Source: Arthrobacter sp. SW1 (GTDB lineage: Bacteria > Actinomycetota > Actinomycetes > Actinomycetales > Micrococcaceae). Taken from it: 64,000 nucleotides of DNA. The notes beneath the pieces are model-generated. The model was not told the origin of the DNA. It was given only the letters and a program-made list of their open reading frames with translations, and did no database searches. Location of the stretch: assembly GCF_001766675.1 (NCBI RefSeq), contig NZ_MJLT01000012.1:1-64000 (forward strand), read 5' to 3'. Position numbers and translations under genes: made by a program. Shown here piece after piece: positions 1 to 8,723 of this stretch (the stretch's first letter is position 1; every line of letters begins with the position of its first letter).

Positions 1-770
1 TCGCCGGTGAAGGCAGCCAGGGTGGAGGCCTGGGTGGCCCAGGCCTTCGCCGCAATGCGCAGTTCCTCGGACGGTTCGGTGGTGATGGTGCCGGCGGCAC
101 CGTCCACGTACACCTCAACCCCGTCGCTGATTTCGTCCACGCCGGGGGCGGCGACGACGGCGGGCAGGCCCAGCGCGCGGGCCAGGATCGCGGTGTGCGA
201 CTGCGGTCCGCCGCCGGAGGTGATCAGGGCGATGACCTTGGCCGGGTCGAGGGTGGCGGTGTCGGCCGGAGCGAGGTCCTCGGCAGCCAGGATGAACGGC
301 ACCTCCGAGGACGGGATGCCGGGGGCCGGGAGCCCGCGCAGTTCGGCCACGATCCGGGCACGCACGTCCAGCACATCCGCGACGCGTTCGGCCATGTAGC
401 CGCCCAGGGACTTCAGGGTTTCAGCTACCGTGGCGGCAGCTTCCCAGACCGCGCGCTCGGCGGTCCGGGCACCGCCCGGAGCCTCCGGCGAAAGGAGCTT
501 GACGGCGGACTTGATCAGCATGGGGTCGGCGGCCATCAACGCGGTGGCTTCCAACACCTCCTTGCCCTCGCCCGTGGCGATCGCGGCGCGGGAACGCAGC
601 TCGGCCTGCACGGCCTTCGCAGCGTCCTTCACCCGCTGCGCCTGCGACTCAACCGTCACATCCGCGGGGATATTCACGTTCGCGTGCGGTTCCTGCACGG
701 GCTTGGGCATCTGCCGCACCGGACCCAACACCCGGCCCGGAGCGACACCAACACCTGAAAAAGTCTGCAT
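1..770 (-). CDS. ptsI: PTS enzyme I (phosphoenolpyruvate-protein phosphotransferase), 3'-truncated by window edge
   Basis: Cytoplasmic enzyme I takes phosphate from PEP and passes it to HPr, energising all PTS sugar uptake. The N-terminal 256 codons are visible; the C-terminal PEP-binding barrel lies outside the window. The start MQTFSGVGVAPG is typical of the family. The phosphohistidine loop reads GGGPQSHTAILAR, with the active His near residue 191. The ATG is preceded by AAAGGA. It follows fruA after 35 nt on the same strand, so it is probably the last visible gene of the fructose operon. No HPr gene (ptsH) is visible between fruA and ptsI; it may lie beyond the window edge. Confidence 0.95.
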   Translation of the reverse strand, partial: MQTFSGVGVAPGRVLGPVRQMPKPVQEPHANVNIPADVTVESQAQRVKDAAKAVQAELRSRAAIATGEGKEVLEATALMAADPMLIKSAVKLLSPEAPGGARTAERAVWEAAATVAETLKSLGGYMAERVADVLDVRARIVAELRGLPAPGIPSSEVPFILAAEDLAPADTATLDPAKVIALITSGGGPQSHTAILARALGLPAVVAAPGVDEISDGVEVYVDGAAGTITTEPSEELRIAAKAWATQASTLAAFTG

Positions 771-805
771 GGATCAGTCCTTTAGTTAGCTATCTAACGG
801 CGTTG

Positions 806-2842
806 TCAGGCTGCTGCCGCAACAGTATCAACGGTCTTCTTGACTGCCCAGCGCTTGAGCGCCAGCAGGGTCAGGGCGGTGACCACCACGCCTACTGCGA
901 TCGACACGATGAACATGGCGATGTTGCCGATGGCGAAGAAGACGAAGATGCCGCCGTGCGGGGCCTGGGAGGTAACGCCTGTGGCCATGGACAGGGCGCC
1001 GGTCACGGCACCGCCAAGCATGGACGCCGGGATGACGCGCAGCGGGTCGGCCGCGGCGAAGGGGATGGCGCCTTCGGAGATGAACGATGCACCGAGCAGC
1101 CAGGCGGCCTTGCCGTTCTCGCGCTCGGCCAGGCTGAAGCCCTTCTTGTTGAGGGTGGTGGCCAGCGCCATGGCCAGCGGGGGAACCATGCCGGCTGCCA
1201 TCACGGCGGCCATGATCTGCCACGGGGCCTGGTTGGCCAGGCTGCCGGCGCCGAGGCCGGCAACAGCGAAGGAGTAGGCCACCTTGTTGACCGGGCCGCC
1301 GAGGTCGAAGCACATCATGAGGCCCAGGATGATGCCGAGGATCACGGCCGAGGCGCCGGTCATGCCGGTCAGCCAGGAGTTCAGGCCGGCGGTGATGCCG
1401 GCGATCGGGCCGCCGAGGACCAGGAACATCAGGCCGGAGGCCACGATCGAGCCGAGCAGCGGGATGATCACCACGGGCATCAGGCCGCGCAGCCAGCGCG
1501 GAACCTGCCAGGTGCCGATCCAGTAGGCGGTGACGCCGGCCAGCAGGCCGCCTACCAGGCCGCCGAGGAAGCCGGCGCCCATGAAGGACGCCACCGCACC
1601 GGACACGAAACCGGGGGCGATGCCCGGACGGTCGGCGATGCCGAACGCGATGTAGCCGGCCAGCGCCGGCACCAGGAAGCCGAGCGACAGTGCGCCGATC
1701 TTGAAGGCGACGGCGCCCAGGTAGGTGAGCAGTCCGCCGTCGGGCAGGTTGCCGAAGTTGTTTTCCAGAACAACCTTGTCCGCGACCTCAGTGATGTCGT
1801 AGCCGCCCAGCAGGAAGCCGAGGGCGATCAGCAGGCCGCCGCCGGCGACGAACGGAATCATGTAGCTGACGCCGGTCAGCAGGACCTTCTTGAGCTTGGT
1901 ACCGAAGTGCTCACTGGCGGCTTCCGCGGCCTGCTCGGCGGCTTCTTCCGCGCCGAAGTGCGGAACGCGGTGTGCGTTCGGATCGGTGGCGGCAGCGAGG
2001 GCTTCCTCGATCATCTTGGCGGGTTCGTCGATGCCGCGCTTGACCGGGGCGTTCACCACGGGCTTGCCGGCGAAGCGTTCCTTGCCGCGGACGTCCACGT
2101 CGACGGCGAAGATCACGGCGTCCGCGGCGGCGATCACGGCCGGGTCCAGCGGGGTGACGGCGCCGGAACCCTGGGTTTCCACCTGCAGGTCCACGCCGGC
2201 TTCCTTCGCGGCAGCCACGAGGGAGTCGGCGGCCATGTAGGTGTGGGCGATACCCGTGGGGCAGGCCGTGACGGCGACGATGCGCTTCGGTGCTGTTCCG
2301 ACCGCTTCGCCGCTCAAGGGGGCCCCGCCCGCTTCGCGGACGCCCGAAGCCGCTCCCGGGCCCCCTTCAGCGGCTGCGCTCTTCGCGGGCCCGTCACCGA
2401 TCGCCTCGGTCACGAGATTTACGATTTCCTCCGGCGAGGAAGCGGCGCGCAGGGCCGCGGTGAAGTCCTTCTTGATGAGGGAGCGGGCCAGCTTGGAGAG
2501 CAGCTTCAGGTGCTCCTGGTCGGCGCCGTCCGGGGCCGCGATGAAGAAGATGAGGTCCGCGGGGCCGTCCTTCGCGCCGAAGTCCACCTTCTGCGACAGC
2601 CGTGCCATGGCGAGCGACGGCGCGGTCACGGCGGCGGAGCGGCAGTGCGGGATCGCGATGCCGCCGGGAACGCCCGTGGCGGTCTTGGACTCCCGGGCGA
2701 AAGCATCGGCGAACAGGCCTTCCACCTCGGTGGCGCGGCCGGCGTTTGTGACCATTCCGGCCAGGTAACGGATCACGTCGGCAGGAGCCTCGCCGAGGTT
2801 CTGGTCGAGGGCGACCAACTGGGGGGTGATGAGCTCGGTCAC
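806..2842 (-). CDS. fruA: PTS fructose transporter subunit EIIABC
   Basis: Imports fructose and phosphorylates it to fructose 1-phosphate. The 678-aa protein has all three domains in order: EIIA (1-150) with phosphohistidine H66 in AIPHCRS, EIIB (185-290) with phosphocysteine C194 in TACPTGIAHTYM, and a multi-spanning EIIC domain (about 320-670). I chose the GTG at 2842 because the protein begins VTELITPQLV and a GAAGGA site lies just upstream, inside the end of fruK. The same frame stays open further upstream, but that stretch is antisense-like read-through over fruK. Only 2 nt separate it from fruK, so translation is probably coupled. Confidence 0.96.
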   Translation of the reverse strand: MTELITPQLVALDQNLGEAPADVIRYLAGMVTNAGRATEVEGLFADAFARESKTATGVPGGIAIPHCRSAAVTAPSLAMARLSQKVDFGAKDGPADLIFFIAAPDGADQEHLKLLSKLARSLIKKDFTAALRAASSPEEIVNLVTEAIGDGPAKSAAAEGGPGAASGVREAGGAPLSGEAVGTAPKRIVAVTACPTGIAHTYMAADSLVAAAKEAGVDLQVETQGSGAVTPLDPAVIAAADAVIFAVDVDVRGKERFAGKPVVNAPVKRGIDEPAKMIEEALAAATDPNAHRVPHFGAEEAAEQAAEAASEHFGTKLKKVLLTGVSYMIPFVAGGGLLIALGFLLGGYDITEVADKVVLENNFGNLPDGGLLTYLGAVAFKIGALSLGFLVPALAGYIAFGIADRPGIAPGFVSGAVASFMGAGFLGGLVGGLLAGVTAYWIGTWQVPRWLRGLMPVVIIPLLGSIVASGLMFLVLGGPIAGITAGLNSWLTGMTGASAVILGIILGLMMCFDLGGPVNKVAYSFAVAGLGAGSLANQAPWQIMAAVMAAGMVPPLAMALATTLNKKGFSLAERENGKAAWLLGASFISEGAIPFAAADPLRVIPASMLGGAVTGALSMATGVTSQAPHGGIFVFFAIGNIAMFIVSIAVGVVVTALTLLALKRWAVKKTVDTVAAAA

Positions 2843-2844
2843 TG

Positions 2845-3828
2845 TTAGTCCTTCGGAAGGGCCGTGATGGTTACGGCGTCGGGAGTTGTTTGGTGGACTG
2901 CCGGGACAGTGGAGCCCGGCAGCGAAGCAGCGGCGGCACCGTGTGCCACAGCCTGACGGAGGCAGTCCTGCGGGGTGCCGCCCTGGGTGGCGGCCAGCAG
3001 GTAGCCGGCAAGGGAGGAATCGCCGGCACCCACGGTGCTGACGGCTTGGATCGGCGGGTGCTTGGCCAGCCACGCGCCGTCGGCGGTGACCAGTACGGCG
3101 CCCTTGGAGCCAAGGGTTGCGAGCACGGTTCCCACACCGGAGCCGACGACGGCGGCCGCGGCCCGGGCGGCAAGGCCCGGATCCGCTTCCAGTTCCTCGG
3201 CGGTGTGCTGCTCGGTGAAGCCGGCCGCGGCGGCCAGTTCGGCCAGTTCTTCCGCGTTCGGCTTGAGCAGATCGGGGCGGCCGTCCTCGCGGCCGCTGAT
3301 CGCTGCCGCCAGCGGGGCACCGGAGGAATCGATCGCGATCAAGGGGGCGCCGGCGTCGTCCGCGCTGCGAAGGCGGGCGGCGACAGTGGCGTAGAAGTCG
3401 GCGGGGACACCCGGGGGAAGCGAGCCGGCCAGGACCACCCATCCGGCGCCCTGGGAACGTTCCAGGAGCAGCTCGATCAGCGCTTCCTGCTGTTCGCCGC
3501 TCAGTTCCGGGCCGGGTTCGTTGATCTTGGTGGTGACGCCGTCCGGCTCGGTGAGGGTGACGTTGCTGCGCAGGGGATCGGCGATGGGCAGGGCCGCGAA
3601 CGGCACCTTGTCCTCGCGCAGGCCGCTGAGCACGGGGTCGGAGTCGCCGCCGGGGAGGACCGCGACGGTATCCAGGCCGGAAGCCACCAGGGCGCGGGAA
3701 ACGTTGACGCCCTTGCCGCCCGAGTGCTGGTGGACGGCGACGGCGCGCTGCACTTCGCCGCGGGCCAGGGCGGCGGGGAGCTCGACCGTGCGGTCGAGGC
3801 TGGGATTGGCGGTGAGGGTGACGATCAT
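2845..3828 (-). CDS. fruK: 1-phosphofructokinase
   Basis: Converts the fructose 1-phosphate delivered by FruA to fructose 1,6-bisphosphate. This 327-aa PfkB-family kinase has the substrate-binding GGKGVNVSRAL segment near residues 37-47 and the ATP/anion-hole motif GAGD at 267-270, with D270 as the likely catalytic base. The length is normal for the family. Its ATG overlaps the fruR stop by 4 nt (ATGA) and its stop lies 2 nt before fruA, so fruR-fruK-fruA form a tight operon. PfkB proteins vary in substrate, but the position between fruR and fruA makes 1-phosphofructokinase the clear assignment. Confidence 0.95.
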   Translation of the reverse strand: MIVTLTANPSLDRTVELPAALARGEVQRAVAVHQHSGGKGVNVSRALVASGLDTVAVLPGGDSDPVLSGLREDKVPFAALPIADPLRSNVTLTEPDGVTTKINEPGPELSGEQQEALIELLLERSQGAGWVVLAGSLPPGVPADFYATVAARLRSADDAGAPLIAIDSSGAPLAAAISGREDGRPDLLKPNAEELAELAAAAGFTEQHTAEELEADPGLAARAAAAVVGSGVGTVLATLGSKGAVLVTADGAWLAKHPPIQAVSTVGAGDSSLAGYLLAATQGGTPQDCLRQAVAHGAAAASLPGSTVPAVHQTTPDAVTITALPKD

Positions 3829-4625
3829 GCGAGCACGACGTCCACACCAGCTTCGGCCAGCGCGGCCGAGAGCTCTTCAGAGGGTTCGCGGTCAGTAATC
3901 ACGGTGTCCACATCTTTCAGGGCGGCGAACTGGACGAGGGTTTCCGCGTCCAGCTTGGAGGAGTCCGCCACGACGACGACGCGCCGCGCGGAGGTGACGA
4001 AAGCAGCCTTGACGGCGGCTTCTTCGGGATCCGGAGTGCTGAACCCGAACGATGCGTGGATGCCGTTGGCGCCCACGAAGGCGATATCCGGCCGGAGCCG
4101 GTGTGCGGAATCGACGGTGGACTGCCCGACGGCGGCCTGGGTGAGGCCGCGGACGCGTCCACCCAGGATCTGGAGGGCGACGCCGGGGGTGCTGGACAGC
4201 TTGGCGGCGATCGGAATGGCGTGGGTGATGACCACGAGTTCGCCGTTGCCGTTCCCGCCGCGCTGGGCTGCCCCGCGCTGGGAGAGGAGGCCGGCGAGGG
4301 TTTCGGTGGTGGAGCCGGCGTCCAGGAGGATGCTGCCGGCGCCGTTTTCCGGGATGAGGGCCAGGGCGGCCTGGGCGATGCGGAGTTTTTCGTCCTGGCG
4401 CTGGACGGAGCGTTCGCCCACGCTTTCTTCGCGGGTGCTCAGGCGGTCCAGGGGAACAGCCCCGCCGTGGACGCGGCGCAGGCTGCCGGCGGATTCCAGG
4501 GCGGCGAGGTCGCGGCGGACGGTTTCAGTGGTGATGCTGAAACGGTCTGCGAGCTCAGTGACGCTGACCCGTCCGCGCTCCGCGACGAGTTCGGAGATCA
4601 ACTGCTGGCGCTCTTCAGCGAACAC
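3825..4625 (-). CDS. fruR: DeoR-family repressor of the fructose PTS operon
   Basis: A 266-aa cytoplasmic regulator. It has an N-terminal DeoR winged helix-turn-helix (residues 3-55, with SVTELADRFSITTETVRRDL) and a C-terminal DeoRC sugar-phosphate sensor fold. The start is a GTG at 4625 behind GGAGGG with short spacing. As first gene of the operon it probably represses its own promoter and is relieved by fructose phosphates; this is inferred from the family and position. An AT-rich inverted repeat of the kind bound by DeoR proteins brackets the promoter just upstream. Confidence 0.92.
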   Translation of the reverse strand: MFAEERQQLISELVAERGRVSVTELADRFSITTETVRRDLAALESAGSLRRVHGGAVPLDRLSTREESVGERSVQRQDEKLRIAQAALALIPENGAGSILLDAGSTTETLAGLLSQRGAAQRGGNGNGELVVITHAIPIAAKLSSTPGVALQILGGRVRGLTQAAVGQSTVDSAHRLRPDIAFVGANGIHASFGFSTPDPEEAAVKAAFVTSARRVVVVADSSKLDAETLVQFAALKDVDTVITDREPSEELSAALAEAGVDVVLA

Positions 4626-4691
4626 TTACCCTCCATTGCGTACTAGCAGAATCCGGTTGGTGACCACCATCACATGATGTGGAATTGCTTG

Positions 4692-4744
4692 ACTCTATCT
4701 TTGTTTTCGTGGGTATGTCAATAAAAAACAACATAAACAAAGAT
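4692..4744 (-). promoter_or_regulatory. fruR-fruK-fruA promoter bracketed by a DeoR-type inverted repeat
   Basis: On the minus strand, TTGACA (4716-4721) and TAGAGT (4692-4697) are separated by 18 nt, a good sigma-70 promoter. The perfect 10-bp arms ATCTTTGTTT (4697-4706) and AAACAAAGAT (4735-4744) flank it. One arm lies upstream of the -35. The other covers the spacer and the edge of the -10. The AT-rich arms stand out in this GC-rich genome and fit a FruR operator that blocks or loops the promoter. Confidence 0.75.
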
Positions 4745-4820
4745 CGTCGGGCGTGGCTCGTGAAGGCGGCGTAACGTGCGCGTGATTTTTCGGCGGGTCC
4801 CCGGTGTCCCCGCGTAATCC

Positions 4821-5807
4821 CTATCCCGTGATCCGCCGCCCGGAAGCGTCCAGGCGGATGCCCAAGTGCTTCGGGGTGCGCAGCACGATCGAGCGGTCCA
4901 CGATCTCGGCGAACGGCAGCCGCTCGCCGAGGTGCCGCTCCAGCAGGGTGATGTCCTCGATGCGGCGCAGCCACACCGCCACCACCAGCGAGTAGTTGCC
5001 CACGGTGGTGGTAACGAGCCGGACTTCGTCCAGGCCCACCAGCTTGCCGGCCACCGAACCCACCTGCGTTGCCGGAACGCGCATGAAGAACCACACGTAC
5101 ACGGGCCAGCCGGAGTACGGCCGCGCCACTTCCGATCGGATGACCACGCTTTGCTTCGCGAGGGACGTGGCCAGCACGCTGCGGGCGCGGGTCTGGCTGA
5201 TGCCGAGCGCCGAAGCGATCGTGCCGATCGAGGCCCGTGCGTCCTTGCGGAGCACTTTGATCAGCTCTTCCGTCAGTCCTGCGGGGATGCGGGACAGTAC
5301 TTCTTTCGGGGCCGGTATCTCCCGTTCGAGCGCCCGGACTTCGCCCTGGTTGAGGGAGCGGAGCCGCCACACCTGGGCGTCGGCCACCACCTGGATGGAA
5401 CGGTGCGTGCGCATGCTGCGGATGCCATCCACGGTGGAGAGGCGGTCCAGGACGTAGCGGGACAGCGCGGAATCGTCGGCGCACATCAGGGTGACGATCA
5501 TGTCCCGGCCGCCGGCGGTGAGGTCGATGGTCAGGACTTCCGGGTCGCCCGCCAATTGCTCGGCCACCGGAGTCATGCTCGCGGGGGAGCACTCGATCTC
5601 GAGAATGGCTGTCACGACGTCGGTGCCGCGCCCCGGGTAGCAGCCCATCCACGCCAGTCCCTGTGACTGCAGTTGTTCCCACCGCCGGGCGAGCGTCACC
5701 GGGTCCGCGCCGACCACCGGTGCCAGGGCTGTCCACGGTGCACGGGGCCTCACCTGCAGGGCGTGCAGAAGCCGCAGATCGCGTTCATCAAAAACAAGAT
5801 CCTGCAT
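4821..5807 (-). CDS. Lrp/AsnC-family transcriptional regulator with duplicated HTH
   Basis: A 328-aa regulator with two AsnC-like halves. The first HTH is near residues 6-50 (FDERDLRLLHALQVRPRAPW). The second is near 160-215 (ELIKVLRKDARASIGTIASALGISQTRARS). Each is followed by a ligand-binding-like region. Standard Lrp proteins are about 150-160 aa, so this is the double-length form seen in actinobacteria. The ATG is preceded by AAGGAAAG. It is divergent from the DUF3100-M20 pair and probably controls it in response to an amino acid or a related acyl compound; the ligand is unknown. Confidence 0.88.
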   Translation of the reverse strand: MQDLVFDERDLRLLHALQVRPRAPWTALAPVVGADPVTLARRWEQLQSQGLAWMGCYPGRGTDVVTAILEIECSPASMTPVAEQLAGDPEVLTIDLTAGGRDMIVTLMCADDSALSRYVLDRLSTVDGIRSMRTHRSIQVVADAQVWRLRSLNQGEVRALEREIPAPKEVLSRIPAGLTEELIKVLRKDARASIGTIASALGISQTRARSVLATSLAKQSVVIRSEVARPYSGWPVYVWFFMRVPATQVGSVAGKLVGLDEVRLVTTTVGNYSLVVAVWLRRIEDITLLERHLGERLPFAEIVDRSIVLRTPKHLGIRLDASGRRITG

Positions 5808-5912
5808 CTTCGGCCCAACTTTCCTTAATTACCTGCAATTCTAAGGCCGTGTGATGCGCGTTATATAGCTTTGAAGCCCGTTCGGTTCCATCACTCCCCA
5901 GCAAGGAATCCC

Positions 5913-7301
5913 ATGACTACTTCAACTCTCAAGGCCGCTCCCCGGCGCACCCGGGAATCGTTGGCATGGCTCTGGCCCATTGGCGGACTGGCCTTGCTGA
6001 TCGCAACACTGAGCCAGATCGTCGGCCCCATGGTCATCCCCGTCGGCTTCGCGGCCATCACCATCCTGCCGATGGTGTGGGGCATCCTGGCCGGCGGCAT
6101 CGTCTCCTCGCAGAAGTTCCGATCGCTGCCCAAGAGCTTCCAGTCCGCAGCCGGCGCCCTGATGGGTGTTTCCGTCCTCATCCTGGTGGGCAGCCTGGCC
6201 TTCACCATGGGACCGAACCTTCCCCTGCTCTTCCGTGCCGGCCCGGCCCTGCTGCTGCAGGAAGTCGGCCACCTGCTCGGCACCCTGATCCTGGCACTGC
6301 CGCTGGCCGTCATGCTCAAGATGGGCCCGGCAACCATCGGTGCAACCTTCTCGATCGACCGCGAAGGCTCCTTCGCCATGGTCAGCGAACGCTACGGCAC
6401 CGACTCCCACCCATACCGCGGCGTGCTGTCCATGTACGTCTTCGGCACCATCTTCGGCGCCGTGTTCATCTCCCTCCTGGCGTCCATCACGGCCTCCCTC
6501 GGCATCTTCGACCCGCTCGCACTCGCCATGGGTGCCGGCGTCGGATCCGGCTCCATGATGGCCGCAGGTGCCGCCAGCGTCGCCGCCCAGTTCCCCGAAC
6601 TGAAGGAGCAGATCTTCGCCGTCGCGGGCACCTCCAACATCATCACCAGCCTGCTGGGCGTCTACGTCGGCATCTGGATCGCCCTGCCCCTCGCGGACAA
6701 GATGTACCACGCACTCGTCCGCCGCTTCCCGCACCTGGGTGCCGCTGCCAATGCAACCCCGGCAGCCGCCTCCACCGAATCCGCAGCCGACCTTGCCGCC
6801 GTCGAGTCCGCCGCCGTCGAGTCCGCATCCGCTGAAGCCGAAGGCGACAACCACGGCCCGGTCCGCGTTCCGCTGTACATCGCCATGCCGGTGCTGACCG
6901 TGATCGGCATCTTCATCGCGTCGATTGCCGCGGGCGGATTCTCCTGGAACATCGTGGGCGGCTACGCCATCATCGACGCCCTCCTGCTGGCCGGCATGGG
7001 CCTGTCCAAGCTCTGCCGCGGCAAGGTGCCCAGCATGGTCTTCATCATCACGCTCGGCGCCCTGCTTTCCAGCCCGGTCTCGCCGATCGCCAAGACCCTG
7101 ATCACCATGGTTACCAGCGTGAACTTCCTGTCCATCTGCACCGTGGTGCTGACCGTCGCCGGCCTCAGCCTCGGCAAGGACATCCCGTTGCTGCGCCGCA
7201 TCGGCTGGCGGATCGTCCCCGTGGGCCTGGTCGCCATCGCGTCCTCCTACCTCTTCTCGGTATTCATCGCCCAGGCGACGCTCGGCCTCGGCACGCACTG
7301 A
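5913..7301 (+). CDS. DUF3100-family integral membrane protein (putative transporter)
   Basis: A 462-aa polytopic membrane protein of the DUF3100 family. Two hydrophobic halves are joined by an Ala/Ser/Glu-rich linker (about residues 275-310), perhaps a cytoplasmic loop. I start it at the ATG at 5913 behind AAGGAA; an upstream in-frame start at 5871 would add 14 residues with no better ribosome site. It is followed after 57 nt by an M20 amidohydrolase and preceded by a divergent Lrp-type regulator. That context suggests it imports the peptide-like or acyl-amino-acid substrate of the M20 enzyme. The transport role is inference. Confidence 0.85.
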   Translation: MTTSTLKAAPRRTRESLAWLWPIGGLALLIATLSQIVGPMVIPVGFAAITILPMVWGILAGGIVSSQKFRSLPKSFQSAAGALMGVSVLILVGSLAFTMGPNLPLLFRAGPALLLQEVGHLLGTLILALPLAVMLKMGPATIGATFSIDREGSFAMVSERYGTDSHPYRGVLSMYVFGTIFGAVFISLLASITASLGIFDPLALAMGAGVGSGSMMAAGAASVAAQFPELKEQIFAVAGTSNIITSLLGVYVGIWIALPLADKMYHALVRRFPHLGAAANATPAAASTESAADLAAVESAAVESASAEAEGDNHGPVRVPLYIAMPVLTVIGIFIASIAAGGFSWNIVGGYAIIDALLLAGMGLSKLCRGKVPSMVFIITLGALLSSPVSPIAKTLITMVTSVNFLSICTVVLTVAGLSLGKDIPLLRRIGWRIVPVGLVAIASSYLFSVFIAQATLGLGTH

Positions 7302-7358
7302 CGCCCGCCTGAGCTTCCCACCACCACTTCCCGACTCCCGCTTCACCGAAAGGCCACC

Positions 7359-8591
7359 ATGCCCAGCCAAGCCACCGCCGTCGACGTCGAAACCCTCAAG
7401 AAGTCCGTCTCCGCCACCATCGGATCGTGGGAAGACCGCCTGCGCGAAGTCAGCCGCGTGATCCACGGCAACCCGGAACTCGCCTTCGAGGAACACTTCG
7501 CCGCCGACACCCTGGCGACGATCGCAGAAGAGGCCGGCTTCGCCGTCGAACGCGGCGCCTACGGCATGGAAACCTGCTTCGAAGCGGTGCGCGGCAGCGG
7601 CGAATTCACCGTGGTGATCTGCGCCGAATACGACGCCCTGCCGGAGATCGGGCACGCCTGCGGGCACAACATCATCGCGACGGCGGCGCTCGGCGCGGCG
7701 CTGGCCCTCGCCGAGGTTGCCGATGAGCTGGGCCTGCGCGTGGTGCTGCTGGGCACCCCGGCAGAGGAGCACGGCGGTGGCAAGGCGCTGCTGCTCGAGG
7801 CCGGTGCCTGGGAGCAGGCCACGGTGTCCATGATGGTGCACGGCGCGTCCGGCACCGAGGACTTCAGCTGCGCCATCACCCACTCCCAGGCCGTGGACCG
7901 CTTCGCCGTCACCTTCACCGGCCGCGCGGCCCACGCCGCCGCCGCCCCGCACAAGGCGATCAACGCCGGCGATGCCGCCACGATCTCCCAGGTGGCGATC
8001 GGCCTGCTTCGCCAGCAGCTGCCGGACGGCGTCCGGCTGAACGCCTTCGTGGAGCACGGCGGCGAGGTCACCAACATCATCCCGGCGCGCGCCGTGGTGA
8101 GTGCAGAGGTCCGCGCCCATGACCTCGAAACCCTCGAGGACATCAAGGAGCGCATGCTGAACTGCTTCGCCGGCGGCGCGCTCGCCAGCGGCTGCACCTG
8201 GGAGGTTGCGCCCACCGAGCCGCGCTACGAAAACCTCGTGCAGAACACCCTGCTGGCCGGGGCCTGGGACCGGAACCTCCAGGCCATGGGCCGCACCGTG
8301 GTGCACAGCTCCGGCCTCACCGGCGGATCCACGGACATGGGCAATGTGTCCCACGCCGTCCCGTCCATCCACCCGATGATTGCCGTTCTCGGTGCCACCG
8401 GTGTTCCGCACACCCTGGAATTTGCCGCCGACGCCGGATCCCCCGCGGGCGAACAGGCCGCCCTCGACGGCGCGCTCGGCATGGCATGGACCACGATCGA
8501 CACCGTCACCAACCCGGAAACCCGCGCAGCCCTGCTCGAACTGCAGGCAGCCCGGCGCCCCGGCGCCACGCGCAGCCCCGCGCTCGGGTAG
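7359..8591 (+). CDS. M20-family amidohydrolase/metallopeptidase
   Basis: A 410-aa cytoplasmic dinuclear zinc hydrolase of the M20 type (aminobenzoyl-glutamate or N-acyl-amino-acid hydrolases). Metal and catalytic motifs are visible: AEYDALPEIGHACGHN (residues 89-104, with D92 and H103) and GTPAEEHGGGK (132-142, with the Glu pair 136-137). The dimerisation/lid domain follows and the metal-binding fold resumes near the C-terminus. The ATG is preceded by GAAAGG. It probably forms an uptake-and-cleavage module with the DUF3100 protein. The exact substrate cannot be read from the sequence. Confidence 0.9.
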   Translation: MPSQATAVDVETLKKSVSATIGSWEDRLREVSRVIHGNPELAFEEHFAADTLATIAEEAGFAVERGAYGMETCFEAVRGSGEFTVVICAEYDALPEIGHACGHNIIATAALGAALALAEVADELGLRVVLLGTPAEEHGGGKALLLEAGAWEQATVSMMVHGASGTEDFSCAITHSQAVDRFAVTFTGRAAHAAAAPHKAINAGDAATISQVAIGLLRQQLPDGVRLNAFVEHGGEVTNIIPARAVVSAEVRAHDLETLEDIKERMLNCFAGGALASGCTWEVAPTEPRYENLVQNTLLAGAWDRNLQAMGRTVVHSSGLTGGSTDMGNVSHAVPSIHPMIAVLGATGVPHTLEFAADAGSPAGEQAALDGALGMAWTTIDTVTNPETRAALLELQAARRPGATRSPALG

Positions 8592-8607
8592 CGGCACCTG
8601 CTCCACC

Positions 8608-8685
8608 GGACATGTCCATCGTTGGCAGCCGGGAACGGACATATGACTGTTATGTCCGTTCCTCGACGCCGACGGTGGACATGTG
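8608..8685. repeat. Cluster of GGACAT/ATGTCC motifs with a 12-bp inverted repeat
   Basis: The gap between the M20 gene and the esterase gene holds four GGACAT-type motifs. GGACATGTCC is at 8608-8617. The perfect arms GGAACGGACATA (8632-8643) and TATGTCCGTTCC (8651-8662) face each other across 7 nt. GGACATGTG is at 8677-8685. The central element could be a terminator stem, but no T-run follows, so a protein-binding site is equally possible. Confidence 0.6.
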
Positions 8686-8723
8686 CCGTTGTAGGCGGAG
8701 CCGCGGACGTTAAGCTTTTCCCC

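Noticed and set aside
803..2848. Very long open frames antisense to real genes (for example over fruA, the M20 gene, GH65, hutU and hutH, some over 900 codons)
   Set aside because: High-GC third-position bias keeps opposite frames open. Their products are low-complexity Gly/Arg/His-rich and match no family, while the sense genes are well supported.
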